From NCBI RefSeq assembly GCF_003217255.1, contig NZ_QJTE01000006.1, forward strand, positions 40,349 through 104,348: a DNA stretch of 64,000 bases, read 5' to 3'. Under the pieces are notes generated by a model. The model was not told the DNA's origin, did not search any database, and saw only the letters and a program-made list of their open reading frames with translations. The position numbers were made by a program, and so were the translations under genes. Shown piece by piece: positions 18,900-29,653 of this stretch. Within the stretch, counting starts at the first letter, position 1; the number at the start of each line of letters is the position of its first letter. This stretch comes from Pseudoroseicyclus aestuarii (GTDB taxonomy: Bacteria; Pseudomonadota; Alphaproteobacteria; Rhodobacterales; Rhodobacteraceae).

Positions 18900-20078
18900 T
18901 CAGGACCGGAGCGCGATGACCTGAGCCATCTCGCCGGGCGCACTGGCGCCGGCGCCCGGGGGCTGGACGATCAGCGCGTCCGACTGCGCCAGAACCGACA
19001 GAAGGGCGCTGTCCTGGCGCGGCAGTGGCTGCACTTGGCCGCCCTCGATGCGCGCGCGCAGGTAGTGCTCGCGCGGGCCGTTGGCAGGGAGCGCCTCTGC
19101 CAGCGGCATGGTCTGGCGCGGCGCGGGGGCGGCGGGCAGGCCGAGCATGGCGCGCAGCACCGGCACGAGGAAGACATGGCCGCAGACCATGGCCGAGACC
19201 GGGTTGCCGGGCAGGCCGATCATCGCCGCGCCCTGCATGCGGCCGGCCATCAGCGGCTTGCCGGGGCGCATCGCGACCTTGTGGAAGGCCAGGTCCACGC
19301 CTGCCGCGCCGGCGGCCTGCGCGACGAGGTCGTGATCCCCGACCGAGGCGCCGCCGATGGTGACGATCAGGTCGGCGCCCTGCGCCAGCGCAAAGCTCTG
19401 CGCCAGCCCCTCAAGGCTGTCGTCGGCGATGGGCAGCAGCCGCGGGTGGCCCCCGGCCTGCGCGATCAGCGCATGCAGGCCATAGCTGTTGGAGGCGGTG
19501 ATCTGCCCCGGCGCCAGCGGGCGGCCCGGCGGCACCAGCTCGTCCCCCGTGGCGAGGATCGCCACATCGGGGCGCCGGATGACGGGCAGCACCGCATGCC
19601 CCATGGCAGCGGCCAGCGCGATATCGGCGGGGGCGAGGATGCGCGGCGCCTCGAGCGCATCGCCCAGTGAAAAATCGTTGCCGGCGGGGCGGATGTGGCG
19701 CCCCTGCGGGATCGCGCCGGTCAGCGTGACGCTGTCACCGTGGGCCTCGACATCCTCCTGCAGCAGCACGCGGTCCGCGCCCTGCGGGACCGGCGCGCCG
19801 GTAAAGATGCGCACCGCTTCGCCCGCGCCGAGGCTGCCGGCGAAGGGATGCCCGGCGGCGGACTGGCCGATGACCCGAAGCTGCGCGCCCTGTTGGGCAT
19901 CCGCGTCCCTCAGCGCGTAGCCGTCCATGGCCGAGGCATCGAAGGGCGGCTGCGCATGGCGCGCGGCGAGGGGGCGGGCCAGCACGCGGCCAAGCGCCTT
20001 GGTCAGCGGCACCTCCTCGACCGGGAGGGGCGAGACGAGCGAAAAGAGCTGGTCCAGGGCCTGCGAGACGGGGATCAC
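18900..20078 (-). CDS. moeA: Molybdopterin molybdenumtransferase MoeA
   Basis: A 392-aa enzyme inserting molybdenum into adenylyl-molybdopterin. Family motifs include [38 protein letters not shown] and [10 protein letters not shown]. The start is GTG 20078, which overlaps the moaC stop (GTGA, 4 bases), so the two genes are translationally coupled. The C-terminal domain IV is present. Confidence 0.94.
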   Translation of the reverse strand: MIPVSQALDQLFSLVSPLPVEEVPLTKALGRVLARPLAARHAQPPFDASAMDGYALRDADAQQGAQLRVIGQSAAGHPFAGSLGAGEAVRIFTGAPVPQGADRVLLQEDVEAHGDSVTLTGAIPQGRHIRPAGNDFSLGDALEAPRILAPADIALAAAMGHAVLPVIRRPDVAILATGDELVPPGRPLAPGQITASNSYGLHALIAQAGGHPRLLPIADDSLEGLAQSFALAQGADLIVTIGGASVGDHDLVAQAAGAAGVDLAFHKVAMRPGKPLMAGRMQGAAMIGLPGNPVSAMVCGHVFLVPVLRAMLGLPAAPAPRQTMPLAEALPANGPREHYLRARIEGGQVQPLPRQDSALLSVLAQSDALIVQPPGAGASAPGEMAQVIALRS

Positions 20079-20554
20079 GGGGCCGGCGCCTCGTAGCGAC
20101 CGGATTTGCCGCCTTCTTTCAGCGCGAGGCGGATGCCGCCGATCTCCATCCCCTTTTCCGCTGCCTTGAGCATGTCGTAGATCGTCAGCGCGGCGGTCGA
20201 GACGGCGGTCAGCGCCTCCATCTCGACCCCGGTGCGGCCCGTGGTCTTGACGGTGGCGCGCAGGCGCAGGCCGGGCAGGGACGCGTCCGGCGTGATGTCG
20301 AGGGCGACCTTGGCGATGGGCAGCGGGTGGCACAGCGGGATGAGGTCGGCGGTGCGCTTGGCGCCCATGATCCCGGCGAGGCGCGCGGTGCCGATGACAT
20401 CGCCCTTGTCCGCGCGACCTTCCGTCGCAAGATCAAGGGTTTGCGCCGTCATCTTCACCCAGCCCTCGGCCACGGCGAGGCGCGCCGTCTCGGTCTTCTC
20501 CGAGACATCGACCATATGCGCATGGCCCGCCGCGTCGAAGTGGCTGAGGCTCAC
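20075..20554 (-). CDS. moaC: Cyclic pyranopterin monophosphate synthase MoaC
   Basis: A 159-aa enzyme for the second half-reaction forming cyclic pyranopterin monophosphate in molybdenum cofactor synthesis. Characteristic segments are [36 protein letters not shown] and LTIYDMLKA. Its ATG overlaps the trpC stop by 4 bases and its stop overlaps the moeA start by 4 bases. Confidence 0.96.
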   Translation of the reverse strand: MSLSHFDAAGHAHMVDVSEKTETARLAVAEGWVKMTAQTLDLATEGRADKGDVIGTARLAGIMGAKRTADLIPLCHPLPIAKVALDITPDASLPGLRLRATVKTTGRTGVEMEALTAVSTAALTIYDMLKAAEKGMEIGGIRLALKEGGKSGRYEAPAP

Positions 20555-21348
20555 GAGGCTGCCGCCGGCGCCGGGGCGAGGATGGCACGCGTGGCGGCCG
20601 TGACATCCTCCTGCCGCATCAGGCTTTCGCCGATCAGGAAGGCGCGGGCGCCGTATTCGGCAAGATCGGCGAGATCGGCGGGCGTGAAGAGCCCGCTTTC
20701 GGCCACCACGACGCGATCCGCGGGCACCTGCGGCGCCAGCCGCCGGGTCGTGCCGAGGTCGGTCTCGAAGCTGCGCAGGTCGCGGTTGTTGATGCCGATC
20801 ATCGGGCAGGGCAGTTCGAGCGCGCGCTCAAGCTCCGCGTCGTCGTGCACCTCGATCAGCGCGTCCATGCCCCACTGCGCGGCGGCATCGGCGATCTCGG
20901 CGGCCTGCGCGTCCGAAAGGGTCGCCATGATGATCAGGATGCAATCGGCGCCAAGCGCGCGGCTTTCGACGACCTGCCAGGGGTCGTAGAGAAAATCCTT
21001 GCGCAGCACCGGCAGGTCCACCGCCCCGCGGGCGGCGACGAGGAAATCCTCGTGCCCCTGAAAGCTCGGCCCGTCGGTCAGCACCGAAAGGCAGGCAGCG
21101 CCGCCTGCGGCATAGGCGCGGGCGAGGGCGGGCGGATCGAAATCGGGACGGATCAGCCCCTTGGAGGGGCTCGCCTTCTTCACCTCGGCGATCAGCCCGT
21201 AGCCGGGCTGGGCGGCGAGGGCGCGGGCGAAGCCGCGCGGGGCATCCGCCGCGCGGGCGCGGTCTTCCATCTCGGAGAGGGGCGCCTGCGCCTTGCGGGC
21301 GGCGATCTCCTCCAGCTTATAGGCCTTGATGCGGTCGAGAATATGCAT
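20551..21348 (-). CDS. trpC: Indole-3-glycerol phosphate synthase
   Basis: A 265-aa TIM-barrel enzyme of tryptophan synthesis converting CdRP to indole-3-glycerol phosphate. The catalytic Lys lies in [35 protein letters not shown] and [14 protein letters not shown] are conserved. It is monofunctional, with no fused TrpF. The operon places it between ung and moaC. Confidence 0.96.
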   Translation of the reverse strand: MHILDRIKAYKLEEIAARKAQAPLSEMEDRARAADAPRGFARALAAQPGYGLIAEVKKASPSKGLIRPDFDPPALARAYAAGGAACLSVLTDGPSFQGHEDFLVAARGAVDLPVLRKDFLYDPWQVVESRALGADCILIIMATLSDAQAAEIADAAAQWGMDALIEVHDDAELERALELPCPMIGINNRDLRSFETDLGTTRRLAPQVPADRVVVAESGLFTPADLADLAEYGARAFLIGESLMRQEDVTAATRAILAPAPAAAS

Positions 21349-21358
21349 GGCGAGGTAT

Positions 21359-22042
21359 CTAGTCCGCTGCGTCAGGGTTGGAAAGCGTCCCGGTCCAATC
21401 GATGCGCCCTTCGCCCTGTGTCGTAAGCCAGTCGTTGACCCGGCTGAAGGGGCGCGAGCCGAAGAAGCCGCGATAGGCCGAGAGGGGCGAGGGATGCGCG
21501 CTCTCGATCACGAGGCTGCCGGGGCAGGTAATCTGGCCGCGGAATGTCTGCGCCGGTCCGCCCCAGAGGATATAGGCCCGCGGCCGATCCGAAAGCCGCG
21601 CCAGCACGTCGCGCACCAGCGCGTCCCAGCCCAGCCGGGCATGGCCCTTGGCCGCGCCTTCCGGCACCGTCAGCGCGGTGTTCAGCAGCAGGACGCCCTG
21701 CGCAGCAAGGTCGGGCAGGTCGGTGCGGCTGCGGGGCGTGCCAAGATCGGCCTCCATCTCCTTGAAAATATTACCAAGACTGTCGAGGCGCCCGGGAAAG
21801 TCCCGCGGGATCGAGAAGGCGAGGCCGTCTGCCTTGCCCGGCGTGTGATAGGGGTCCTGGCCCAGGATCACCACGCGCACCGCCTCGGGCGGGGCGGCGG
21901 CGAGGGCGGCGAAGACGCGCGGCGCCGGCGGATGGATCACGCGGGTCTCGGCAGCCAGCGCCGCGCGCAGGGCGGGCCAGCGAGTGTCCCAGAAAGGCAG
22001 CCCGTCCCAGCCGGGCGGCGCCGGGCGCGCGGGCAGGTCCAT
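21359..22042 (-). CDS. ung: Uracil-DNA glycosylase, family 1
   Basis: A 227-aa base-excision-repair enzyme removing uracil from DNA. The catalytic water-activating loop GQDPYH (residues 61-66) and the leucine-loop His motif HPSPLS are both intact. It is inserted between trpD and trpC, with a 5-base gap to trpD and a 10-base gap to trpC, so it is very likely co-transcribed with tryptophan genes despite unrelated function. Confidence 0.96.
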   Translation of the reverse strand: MDLPARPAPPGWDGLPFWDTRWPALRAALAAETRVIHPPAPRVFAALAAAPPEAVRVVILGQDPYHTPGKADGLAFSIPRDFPGRLDSLGNIFKEMEADLGTPRSRTDLPDLAAQGVLLLNTALTVPEGAAKGHARLGWDALVRDVLARLSDRPRAYILWGGPAQTFRGQITCPGSLVIESAHPSPLSAYRGFFGSRPFSRVNDWLTTQGEGRIDWTGTLSNPDAAD

Positions 22043-22047
22043 GCGCG

Positions 22048-23067
22048 TCAGCTCGCCGGGCTGATCCGGGCCAGCGTCTCGGCCGCGCGGGCGGCGGCGC
22101 CGCTGTCGATGGCCTGCGCCGCGATCTCGGCCCCTTCGGGCAGGCTGGTGGCCTTGCCGGCGACCAGCAGCGCGGCGGCGGCGTTCAGCAGCACCGCGTC
22201 GCGGTAGCCCGAAGGCTCGCCCGCCAGCAACGCGCGCATCGCCGCCCCGTTCTCTTCGGGGCCGCCGCCGATGATCGCCTCGAAGGGATGGGCCTTGAGG
22301 CCCGCGTCATGGGGCGAGACCTTGAACTCGCTGATCAGCCCGTCCTTCAGCTGGACGACATGGCTGGGGGCGGAAATACTCAGCTCGTCGCTGCCGTCGC
22401 CGCCATGCACCAGCCATGCGGCTTCGGTCCCCAGCGCCTGCAGCGTCTCGGCCATTGGCCGGCAGAGCGCGGCCGAGAAGGAGCCGGTCAGCTGCCGCTT
22501 CACCCCGGCGGGGTTGGTCAGGGGCCCGAGGATGTTGAAGATCGTGCGGGTGCCCAGCTCGGCCCGGATCGGGCCGACGTGGCGCATCGCGGGATGATGC
22601 ATCGCCGCCATCATGAAGCCGATGCCGGCCTCGGCGAGGCAGCGCTCCACCACGTCGGGGCCGACCATGGTCTCGATCCCCAGAACGCCCAGCACATCGG
22701 CGGCGCCCGAGGCGGAAGAGAGCTTGCGGTTGCCGTGCTTGGCCACCGGCACCCCGGCGCCCGCCACCACGAGGGCCGCGGCGGTCGAGATGTTCAGCGT
22801 CTGCATGCCGTCGCCGCCGGTCCCGACGATGTCGATCGCGCCCTCGGGGGCGGTCACGCGCAGGCAGCGCTCGCGCATGGTGGCGGCGGCACCGGCGATC
22901 TCGTCGATGCTCTCGCCGCGCATCCGCAGTGTCATCAGGAAACCGCCGACCTGCCCCGGACTGGCCGTGCCATCAAAGAGGATGCCAAAGGCCTCAGCGG
23001 CCTCGCTGCGGGTCAGGGTGCCCTCGGCGGCGCGGCCGATCAGCGGGCGAAGGCGATTGTCGCTCAT
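22048..23067 (-). CDS. trpD: Anthranilate phosphoribosyltransferase
   Basis: A 339-aa enzyme transferring phosphoribose from PRPP to anthranilate. The PRPP-binding motif [18 protein letters not shown] and the [11 protein letters not shown] segment are clear. ATG 23067 overlaps the trpG stop by 4 bases. Confidence 0.96.
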   Translation of the reverse strand: MSDNRLRPLIGRAAEGTLTRSEAAEAFGILFDGTASPGQVGGFLMTLRMRGESIDEIAGAAATMRERCLRVTAPEGAIDIVGTGGDGMQTLNISTAAALVVAGAGVPVAKHGNRKLSSASGAADVLGVLGIETMVGPDVVERCLAEAGIGFMMAAMHHPAMRHVGPIRAELGTRTIFNILGPLTNPAGVKRQLTGSFSAALCRPMAETLQALGTEAAWLVHGGDGSDELSISAPSHVVQLKDGLISEFKVSPHDAGLKAHPFEAIIGGGPEENGAAMRALLAGEPSGYRDAVLLNAAAALLVAGKATSLPEGAEIAAQAIDSGAAARAAETLARISPAS

Positions 23068-23651
23068 GCCGGGGTCTCCTGCAGGACGCGGTTCAGGAAA
23101 TTCTGCAGCAGGCGGTGCCCGTGGTCCGAGGCGATGCTCTCGGGGTGGAACTGCACGCCCTCGATGGGCCGCGTCCTGTGGCGCAGGCCCATGATCGTGC
23201 CATCCGCCAGCCATGCGGTGACCTCGAGCTCGGGCGGCAGGCTTTCGCGATCGACGATCAGCGAGTGGTAGCGGGTGGCGGTGAAGGGGCTGGGCAGCCC
23301 CTCGAAGACGCCCTGGCCGTCGTGAAAGATCTCGGCCGTCTTGCCGTGCACGATCTCGCTGGCGCGCATCACGGTGCCGCCGAAGACCTGCCCGATGGCC
23401 TGATGCCCGAGGCAGACGCCGAAGAGCGGCGTCTCGGTCTCGGCGGCGGCCTCGGTCAGGGCCATGCAGATGCCGGCCTCGTTCGGGGTGCAGGGCCCGG
23501 GCGAGAGCACGATGCCCGCCGGGTTCAACGCCATCGCCTGCTGCACATTCAGCGCATCGTTGCGGCGCACCTCGACCTCGGCCCCGAGTTCCCCGAGGTA
23601 ATGCACCAGGTTGAAGGTGAAGCTGTCGTAGTTGTCGATCAGAAGCAGCAT
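23064..23651 (-). CDS. trpG: Anthranilate synthase component II (glutamine amidotransferase)
   Basis: A 195-aa class I amidotransferase providing ammonia to TrpE. N-terminal [13 protein letters not shown], nucleophile Cys in [11 protein letters not shown] and catalytic His/Glu in VQFHPESI are present. It is the first gene of the trpG-trpD-ung-trpC-moaC-moeA run; trpE lies about 2.5 kb upstream beyond intervening genes. It is divergent from the YibQ-like gene across a 120-base spacer. Confidence 0.95.
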   Translation of the reverse strand: MLLLIDNYDSFTFNLVHYLGELGAEVEVRRNDALNVQQAMALNPAGIVLSPGPCTPNEAGICMALTEAAAETETPLFGVCLGHQAIGQVFGGTVMRASEIVHGKTAEIFHDGQGVFEGLPSPFTATRYHSLIVDRESLPPELEVTAWLADGTIMGLRHRTRPIEGVQFHPESIASDHGHRLLQNFLNRVLQETPA

Positions 23652-23771
23652 GCCGGTCCAATTCGGGGGCTGCCGTCCAGCGCGCCCCTTGCTAGTGTCA
23701 GCCCCTAGATGGGCCGGGCCGGCGGGGCACGTCAAGCGGCTCCGGGGCACGGCGGAGAGTGGAGCGATCTT

Positions 23772-25220
23772 ATGGCGCGCGGTTTTCTGGCAGGGGCGAT
23801 CTCTGGGCTGGTCCTCGGGGGAGTGGTGCTGGCCGTCGCGTCCCTTTCGACGGAGCTGCCGGCCGGCGTCGTGCCGCCCGCGCCGCCGCAGCAGCAGGTC
23901 CCCGAGGCCGGCGCCGGGGCCGAGGCCGACGCTCCGCCAGAGGCACCGCGGCCCGTCGCGCAGGACCCGGTGAGCACCGGCACGGTGCCGCGCGCCGATG
24001 TGCCGGCGGGGCAGGGCGGCACGCCGCAGGCGCAGACCGATCCCGCCGCCGTGCCCAGTGCCGGTGCGGGTCAGCCGGTGGTGCCCGAGCAGGCCGCGCC
24101 GCCGCTGCCCGACATGCCGCAGGAGCCGCAGGCCGAGGAGCCCGTGCTGCCGAGCCCGCAGTCGCGGGTGCCGCAGGAGCCTGGGCCCGAGCGCGCCGCC
24201 ACGGTCACGACCGCCCCCACCCGTCCCGCCGCCGCGCCCGCGGGGTCCGAGGGCGTGGCCGAGGCGGAGGAGGATACCGTCACCGAGATCGAGCCAGAGA
24301 TCATCGCTCCGCAGGAGGCGCCCAAGAGCGACTTCGAGCCGGAGCAGATCGAGCCTGAGCAGGTCGAGCCTGAGCAGACCGGACAGGGCGATGATGCGCC
24401 TCCCCGCGTGATCCGGCCCGATGCCGAGGGCAGCCTGCCGGATGGCGCGCAGGGGGTCCGGGTGCGGCGGCCCGGCAGCCTCGACGCCCCCTTGGCGGAG
24501 GATGCCGCCCCCGCTGCGGCGGAGGCGACCGACGAGAACGCGCCCGCGCTGCAGCGCCATGCCGCGCCGGCCCCGCAGGCTGGCGGCGACCTGCCGCTGA
24601 TGGCCCTCGTACTGATCGACGACGGCAGCCTCGAAAACGCCGTGGAGGCGCTCGTGGCGGTGCCGATGCCCGTCAGCATCGCCATCGACCCGGCCCGTCC
24701 GGGCGCGGCGCAGCGGATGCAGGACTGGCGCGCGGCCGGGTTCGAGGTGGCGGTGCTGGCGACCCTGCCGACCGGCGCCCGTCCGGAGGACGTGGAGGTC
24801 ACCTACGAGGCCGCCTTCACGGCCCTTCCGCAGACCGTCGCCGTCCTCGATGCCGGCGGCGGCGGTCTCAGCGCCGACAGCGCGGTCACGGCGCAGGCGC
24901 TTCAGTGGATGGCCGACAGCGGGCGCGGGCTGGTGACCGTGGTGCAGGGGCTGGCGACGCCGCTGCGGCTGGCGCGCGAGGCTGGCGTGCCCGCCGCCGA
25001 GGTCTACCGCGACCTCGACGGGCAGGGGCAAAACGCCCAGGCGGTGGAACGCTTCCTCGACCAGGCGGCCTTCCGGGCCGGCCAGCAGGGGCCGCTGACT
25101 GTGCTGGGGCGCGTGCGGCCCGAAACCATCACGGCGCTGGAGGCCTGGGCCGCCGGCAGCCGGGCAGGGGAGGTCGCGCTGGTGCCGGTCTCGGCGCTGC
25201 TGCAGCGGCAGCAGGACTGA
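23772..25220 (+). CDS. Divergent polysaccharide deacetylase (YibQ-like), membrane-anchored
   Basis: A 482-aa protein with an N-terminal membrane anchor (residues about 5-27), a long Pro/Glu/Ala-rich linker to about residue 275, and a C-terminal divergent NodB-like domain beginning [19 protein letters not shown]. The linker contains a small tandem repeat [14 protein letters not shown]. Family members usually sit with the EnvC amidase activator and CtpA protease and are thought to act in envelope maintenance; here those partners are absent. The family's divergent catalytic residues make activity uncertain. Confidence 0.78.
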   Translation: MARGFLAGAISGLVLGGVVLAVASLSTELPAGVVPPAPPQQQVPEAGAGAEADAPPEAPRPVAQDPVSTGTVPRADVPAGQGGTPQAQTDPAAVPSAGAGQPVVPEQAAPPLPDMPQEPQAEEPVLPSPQSRVPQEPGPERAATVTTAPTRPAAAPAGSEGVAEAEEDTVTEIEPEIIAPQEAPKSDFEPEQIEPEQVEPEQTGQGDDAPPRVIRPDAEGSLPDGAQGVRVRRPGSLDAPLAEDAAPAAAEATDENAPALQRHAAPAPQAGGDLPLMALVLIDDGSLENAVEALVAVPMPVSIAIDPARPGAAQRMQDWRAAGFEVAVLATLPTGARPEDVEVTYEAAFTALPQTVAVLDAGGGGLSADSAVTAQALQWMADSGRGLVTVVQGLATPLRLAREAGVPAAEVYRDLDGQGQNAQAVERFLDQAAFRAGQQGPLTVLGRVRPETITALEAWAAGSRAGEVALVPVSALLQRQQD

Positions 25221-25321
25221 GGGCCGGGGCCGCTGGGTGCGCCACTGCACGATAGCTGCGCTTTGCCTGCGGCGCCGCTCGCGGCCTAGTTGACCGGGAA
25301 ACAGAATCGAGGATCCATGTC

Positions 25322-25720
25322 ATGACCACTTCGCCTTCCGCCCTGGCCCCCTGGGCGCCGAAGCTCCTGAGCGTTCTGCGCATCGTCGCCGGCCTGATGT
25401 TCATGGCCCACGGCACGCAGAAGCTGCTCGGCTTCCCGGCCAGCGAGATGATGCCCGAGGCCTTCTCCTTCATGTGGTGGGGCGGCCTGCTGGAGCTGGT
25501 CGGCGGCGCGCTCTTCGCGCTTGGCCTGTTCACCACCCCCGTCGGGATCCTGATCTCGGGCGAGATGGCGGTTGCCTACTGGATGTTCCACGCCCCCTCG
25601 CACTGGGTGCCGGCGGCGAACGGCGGCGACGCCTCCATCCTCTACTGCTTCGTCTTCCTCTACATCGCGGCCGCTGGCCCCGGTCCCTGGAGCCTCGACG
25701 CCGCCCGCAAGCGGGCCTGA
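25322..25720 (+). CDS. DoxX-family integral membrane protein
   Basis: A 132-aa protein with about four hydrophobic helices and the DoxX signature LRIVAGLMFMAHGTQKLLGFP. DoxX-like proteins are small membrane proteins implicated in oxidoreductase or oxidative-stress complexes; the function here is unknown. It is convergent with the GNAT gene, only 2 bases between the stops. Confidence 0.85.
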   Translation: MTTSPSALAPWAPKLLSVLRIVAGLMFMAHGTQKLLGFPASEMMPEAFSFMWWGGLLELVGGALFALGLFTTPVGILISGEMAVAYWMFHAPSHWVPAANGGDASILYCFVFLYIAAAGPGPWSLDAARKRA

Positions 25721-25722
25721 CG

Positions 25723-26193
25723 CTAGAGGTCGCGCCCCATGTAAAGGACGCCCGGAACCGGGTTGTCGTAATAGGGCGCGATGTCCGTGAAACCGAGGCG
25801 GCGGTAGGAGGCTACCGCCGCCTCGAGCCTCGGCAGGGTGTCGAGGACCATGCGGCGATAGCCCAGCCCGCGCCCCGCCTCGAGCAGCGCCTGCGTCAGC
25901 CGGGCCCCGAGGCCGAGGCCGCGCGCAGTTGGCCTGACCCAGAGCCGCTTCATCTCGCAGGTCCCGCCACCGCGATCCTTGAGCGCGACGCAGCCAAGCG
26001 CCTCGCCGGTGTCACCCCGCGCGATCAGCATTGCGCCGCCGGGCGGCGCGTAGAGTGCCGGCAGATCGGCCAGCTCCGTCTCGACGTCCTGAAAGCTGAG
26101 ATCCAGCGCCAGCCAGTCGATATACTCGAGGATCAGCACCCGCGCCACCGCCCAGTCCGCAGGACCGGCAGCAGGCGCGATGATCTCAGCCAT
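25723..26193 (-). CDS. GNAT-family N-acetyltransferase
   Basis: A 156-aa acetyltransferase with the acetyl-CoA-binding motif VRPTARGLGLGARLTQALL and a C-terminal SYRRLGFTDIAPYY. ATG 26193 overlaps the trpE stop by 8 bases, so it is probably expressed with trpE. The acceptor is unknown. Confidence 0.85.
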   Translation of the reverse strand: MAEIIAPAAGPADWAVARVLILEYIDWLALDLSFQDVETELADLPALYAPPGGAMLIARGDTGEALGCVALKDRGGGTCEMKRLWVRPTARGLGLGARLTQALLEAGRGLGYRRMVLDTLPRLEAAVASYRRLGFTDIAPYYDNPVPGVLYMGRDL

Positions 26194-27700
26194 TGCCACC
26201 GTCGCGGAACAGCCGCGCGTCCTGCGCCGCGCGCAGCAGCGCGCCGGACTTGTGCACGGTTTCCATGAACTCCCCCTCGGGGTCGCTGTCGTAGACCACG
26301 CCGCCGCCGGCCTGCACGTAAAGCGTGCCGTCCTTGACCACGCCGGTGCGCAGCGCGATGCACATGTCCATGTCGCCGCGCGCGCTGAAATAGCCAAGGC
26401 CGCCGCCGTAGACGCCGCGCTTCTCCGGCTCAAGCTCGTCGATGATCTCCATCGCGCGGACCTTGGGCGCGCCCGAGACGGTGCCCGCAGGCATCCCGGC
26501 GAAGAAGGCCGAAAGGGCGTCCTGATCCTCGGCCAGCTCTCCGACCACGTTCGAGACGATGTGCATGACGTGGGAATAGCGCTCGATCACGAAGCTTTCG
26601 GTCGGGCGCACGGTGCCGATCTTTGCCACCCGGCCGACGTCGTTGCGGCCCAGATCGAGAAGCATCAGATGCTCGGCCCGCTCCTTCTCGTCGGCCAGCA
26701 GGCTGGCCTCGTTGGCGCGATCCTCCTCGGGCGTGGCGCCGCGCGGGCGGGTGCCGGCGATCGGGCGCACCGTGACCTCGCCGTCCATCACGCGGACGAG
26801 GATCTCGGGACTGGCGCCGACGACCTGGTAGCCGCCGAAGTTGAAATAGAACATGAAGGGCGAGGGGTTCGTCCGCCGCAGCGAGCGGTAGAGCGCGAAG
26901 GGCGGCTCTGCGAAGGGCACGGCCCAGCGCTGCGAGGGGACGACCTGGAAGATGTCGCCTGCGCGGATGTATTCCTTCGCCGTCTCGACCGCCGCCTTAT
27001 AGCCCTCGCGGGTGAAGTTCGACACCGGCTCTCCGACCGGCTCGGCCTCGCCGGCGAGGCTACGGGCATCCAGCGGCACGGGCCGGTCGAGGGCGCGGAT
27101 CGCGTCCGTCACCCGCTCCGCCGCCTGGGCATAGGCCGCGCGCGCCGACAGGCCGCTGTCGGCCCAGGCCGGCGCCACGAGGATCACGTCGCCCTTCACC
27201 CCGTCGAGCACCGCCACCACCGAGGGGCGCAGCATCACGGCATCCGGCAGGCCCAGCACGTCCGGCGGGCAGTTCGGCAGCCGTTCGACCAGGCGGATCA
27301 TGTCGTAGCCCAGGTAGCCGAAGAGGCCCGCCGAGGCGGCGGGAAGCTCCTCCGGCAGGTCGATCTCGCTTTCCGCCAGCAGCGCGCGCAGCACCTCGAG
27401 CGGCGGGCCTTCGGCCGGCTCGAAGGCGTCGTCATCCCAGCGGGCGGCGCGGTTGATGCGGCTCGTCTCGCCCCGGCATTCCCAGATCAGGTCCGGGTTC
27501 ATGCCGACGATGGAATAGCGGCCCCGGATCTCGCCCCCGGTCACCGATTCAAGCATGAAGGCATGCTTTCCAGCGCCCGAGAGCTTGAGCATCAGCGACA
27601 CCGGCGTGTCGAGGTCGGCGGCGAGGCGGGTCCAGACGATCTGGTTGCGCCCCGCCTCAAAGCCGTCGCGGAAGCCGTCGAAGTCGGGAAGCAGGGCCAT
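26186..27700 (-). CDS. trpE: Anthranilate synthase component I
   Basis: A 504-aa enzyme making anthranilate from chorismate with TrpG. The N-terminal feedback-inhibition region contains FMLESVTGGEIRGRYS (the LLES-type motif), and the catalytic part contains IAGTRPRGATPEEDR, LLDLGRNDVGRV and GTVSGAPKVRAMEI. It follows ppiD by only 6 bases, suggesting read-through from ppiD, and is separated from trpGDC by three genes. Confidence 0.96.
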   Translation of the reverse strand: MALLPDFDGFRDGFEAGRNQIVWTRLAADLDTPVSLMLKLSGAGKHAFMLESVTGGEIRGRYSIVGMNPDLIWECRGETSRINRAARWDDDAFEPAEGPPLEVLRALLAESEIDLPEELPAASAGLFGYLGYDMIRLVERLPNCPPDVLGLPDAVMLRPSVVAVLDGVKGDVILVAPAWADSGLSARAAYAQAAERVTDAIRALDRPVPLDARSLAGEAEPVGEPVSNFTREGYKAAVETAKEYIRAGDIFQVVPSQRWAVPFAEPPFALYRSLRRTNPSPFMFYFNFGGYQVVGASPEILVRVMDGEVTVRPIAGTRPRGATPEEDRANEASLLADEKERAEHLMLLDLGRNDVGRVAKIGTVRPTESFVIERYSHVMHIVSNVVGELAEDQDALSAFFAGMPAGTVSGAPKVRAMEIIDELEPEKRGVYGGGLGYFSARGDMDMCIALRTGVVKDGTLYVQAGGGVVYDSDPEGEFMETVHKSGALLRAAQDARLFRDGGNG

Positions 27701-27706
27701 GGTGCC

Positions 27707-29581
27707 TCAGCGGAACTGGGTGTTGACGGATTGCAGCGCGGCTTCGTCCAGCCGCACCTCGGTGCCGGATTGCACGGCGCCCGCGTAGGCGGCGTAGAGG
27801 TCCTGCGCCATGCCGGCGGCAAGGCGCTGGCCGACGGTCTGCCGCTCGGCCTCGACGGCCGGGTCGGCGGGATCGGGATCGGCCCGGCCGTCAAGCCGCA
27901 GTACCACAGCGCCCGCGCCTTCGACCTGACCGGGATCGAGGGGCAGGGCGCGCACTTCGCCCTCTTCCATCTCGAAGAGGGTCTGCACGAAGGCCTGCGG
28001 CACTCCCTCGACGAAGTCGCGGCGCGTCAGGCGCGGCTGCTCCTCGGGCTCGAGGCCGGCCTCGGCAAAGCTCTGGCCGCCGGCGATGCCCTCGGCCCGC
28101 GCCTCGGCATCGGCCAGCACCGCCGCCCGCGTCGCGGCGGCCAGCGCATCGGCGATCACCGCGTCGCGCACCTCCTCCAGCGGCTGCAGCGCCGGCGGGT
28201 CGATGGCATCGAGGCGCAGGGCGAAGATGCCGCCGTCCTCCAGCTCCATCAGCTCGGGGTAGGCGCCTTCCTGCAGGGCAGCAGCGGCCTCGCGGAAGGG
28301 GGCATAGGCGGCGATCGCATCGTCCTCTTCGCCGCCCGTCATCTCGGGCGTCCAGTTGATGGTGCCCAGCTCCATGTCGGTCTGCTCGGCCAGGTCCTCG
28401 ACGCTGGCGCCGCCGGCGAGCAGATCCTCGATCCGGGTCTGCTGGTCCTCGATGACGCGGCGGGCGCGGGCGGCGGCCAGCTCGTCGCGCAGCTCGGGCT
28501 CGGCCTCCTCGAAGGGAACCTCCTGCGCGGCGAGAACGGCGTTCATGCGGAACAGCGCCGGGCCGACATTGGTCTCGAAGGGGCCGACGACGGCGCCGGG
28601 CTCGGCAGCAAAGACCGCCTCGCCGGCCGCGCCCAGATCCTCCTCCGAGACATCGCCCATGTCGGTGTCGATCAGGTCGAGGCCGCGGTCCTCGACCGCC
28701 GTCTCGAAATCGCTGCTGCCCTCGTCGATGGCGGCCTTGGCTGCCGTCGCGGCCGCCTCGTCCGGATAGACCAGCCGCTCGACCAGGCGCCGCTCGGGCT
28801 GCACGTAATCGGCCAGCCGCTGCTCGTAGAGCTCGCGCAGCTGCGCCTCGTCGACGGTGACCTGGCCCTGGATCATCTCGGGCGAGAGCCAGGCATAGGT
28901 GATCTCGCGGCTCTCGGCGCTGGTATAGGCCTCGGGATCGGCCTCGTATTGCGCGGCGATGGCGGCCTCGTCCGGGGCCTCGGGCTCGATCCCCAGCGCG
29001 GCGGCGTCGAGCCGGGCGTAGGTCACGGCGCGGGTCTCCATCAGGTAGCCGACCAGCATCTCGGCGGCGGCATCGGGTTCGGGCACGCCGCCGACGACGG
29101 CGCCCTGCAGCAGGCCGCGCGCCAGCTCGTCGCGCAGGCCGGATTCGAACTCGGCTTCGGTCAGGCCGGCGTTGCGCAGCCGGCTGGCATAGGTCTCGCG
29201 GTCGAACTCACCGGACAGATCCTGGAAGGACTGCATGCCGATCAGCTCGTCGCGCACCCGCGCATCACCGGCGGAGATGCCCAGATCGCCCGCCTCGGCG
29301 GCCAGCGCCTTCTCGGTCACCAGCTGCCCCAGCACCGCCTGGTCGAGGCCAAGCTGCTGCGCCTGCGGAAAGCTCAGCTGGGTGCCCATCTGTTCGGAGA
29401 AGGCGCGGATCTGCTGGTTCAGCGCGGCGGTATATTCGCGCACGGTGATCTGCCGGTCACCGACCGTGCCGACGGTGCGCAGCGTGCCGGTCACGCCGGT
29501 GGCGCCGAAGCCGACAAGGCCGACGGCCAGCAGCGCCAGCACGACCCATACGAGGACCTTGTTCATCGTCCGCTTGGCCAT
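27707..29581 (-). CDS. ppiD: PpiD-like periplasmic folding chaperone (SurA_N/parvulin architecture)
   Basis: A 624-aa protein anchored by one N-terminal helix (VLVWVVLALLAVGLVGFG), followed by a SurA_N-type chaperone region (residues about 35-180) and a parvulin-like region around residues 235-370. The parvulin core is divergent, as in other alphaproteobacterial PpiD proteins, so isomerase activity is doubtful. It should assist folding of secreted proteins at the periplasmic face of the inner membrane. Confidence 0.87.
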   Translation of the reverse strand: MAKRTMNKVLVWVVLALLAVGLVGFGATGVTGTLRTVGTVGDRQITVREYTAALNQQIRAFSEQMGTQLSFPQAQQLGLDQAVLGQLVTEKALAAEAGDLGISAGDARVRDELIGMQSFQDLSGEFDRETYASRLRNAGLTEAEFESGLRDELARGLLQGAVVGGVPEPDAAAEMLVGYLMETRAVTYARLDAAALGIEPEAPDEAAIAAQYEADPEAYTSAESREITYAWLSPEMIQGQVTVDEAQLRELYEQRLADYVQPERRLVERLVYPDEAAATAAKAAIDEGSSDFETAVEDRGLDLIDTDMGDVSEEDLGAAGEAVFAAEPGAVVGPFETNVGPALFRMNAVLAAQEVPFEEAEPELRDELAAARARRVIEDQQTRIEDLLAGGASVEDLAEQTDMELGTINWTPEMTGGEEDDAIAAYAPFREAAAALQEGAYPELMELEDGGIFALRLDAIDPPALQPLEEVRDAVIADALAAATRAAVLADAEARAEGIAGGQSFAEAGLEPEEQPRLTRRDFVEGVPQAFVQTLFEMEEGEVRALPLDPGQVEGAGAVVLRLDGRADPDPADPAVEAERQTVGQRLAAGMAQDLYAAYAGAVQSGTEVRLDEAALQSVNTQFR

Positions 29582-29653
29582 CGCTCATCCCCCTGGCGCT
29601 GCATCGGCGCTTGCATAGGCGAGGGTCCGCCCGCCCGCAAGCCGCCCGCCCCT

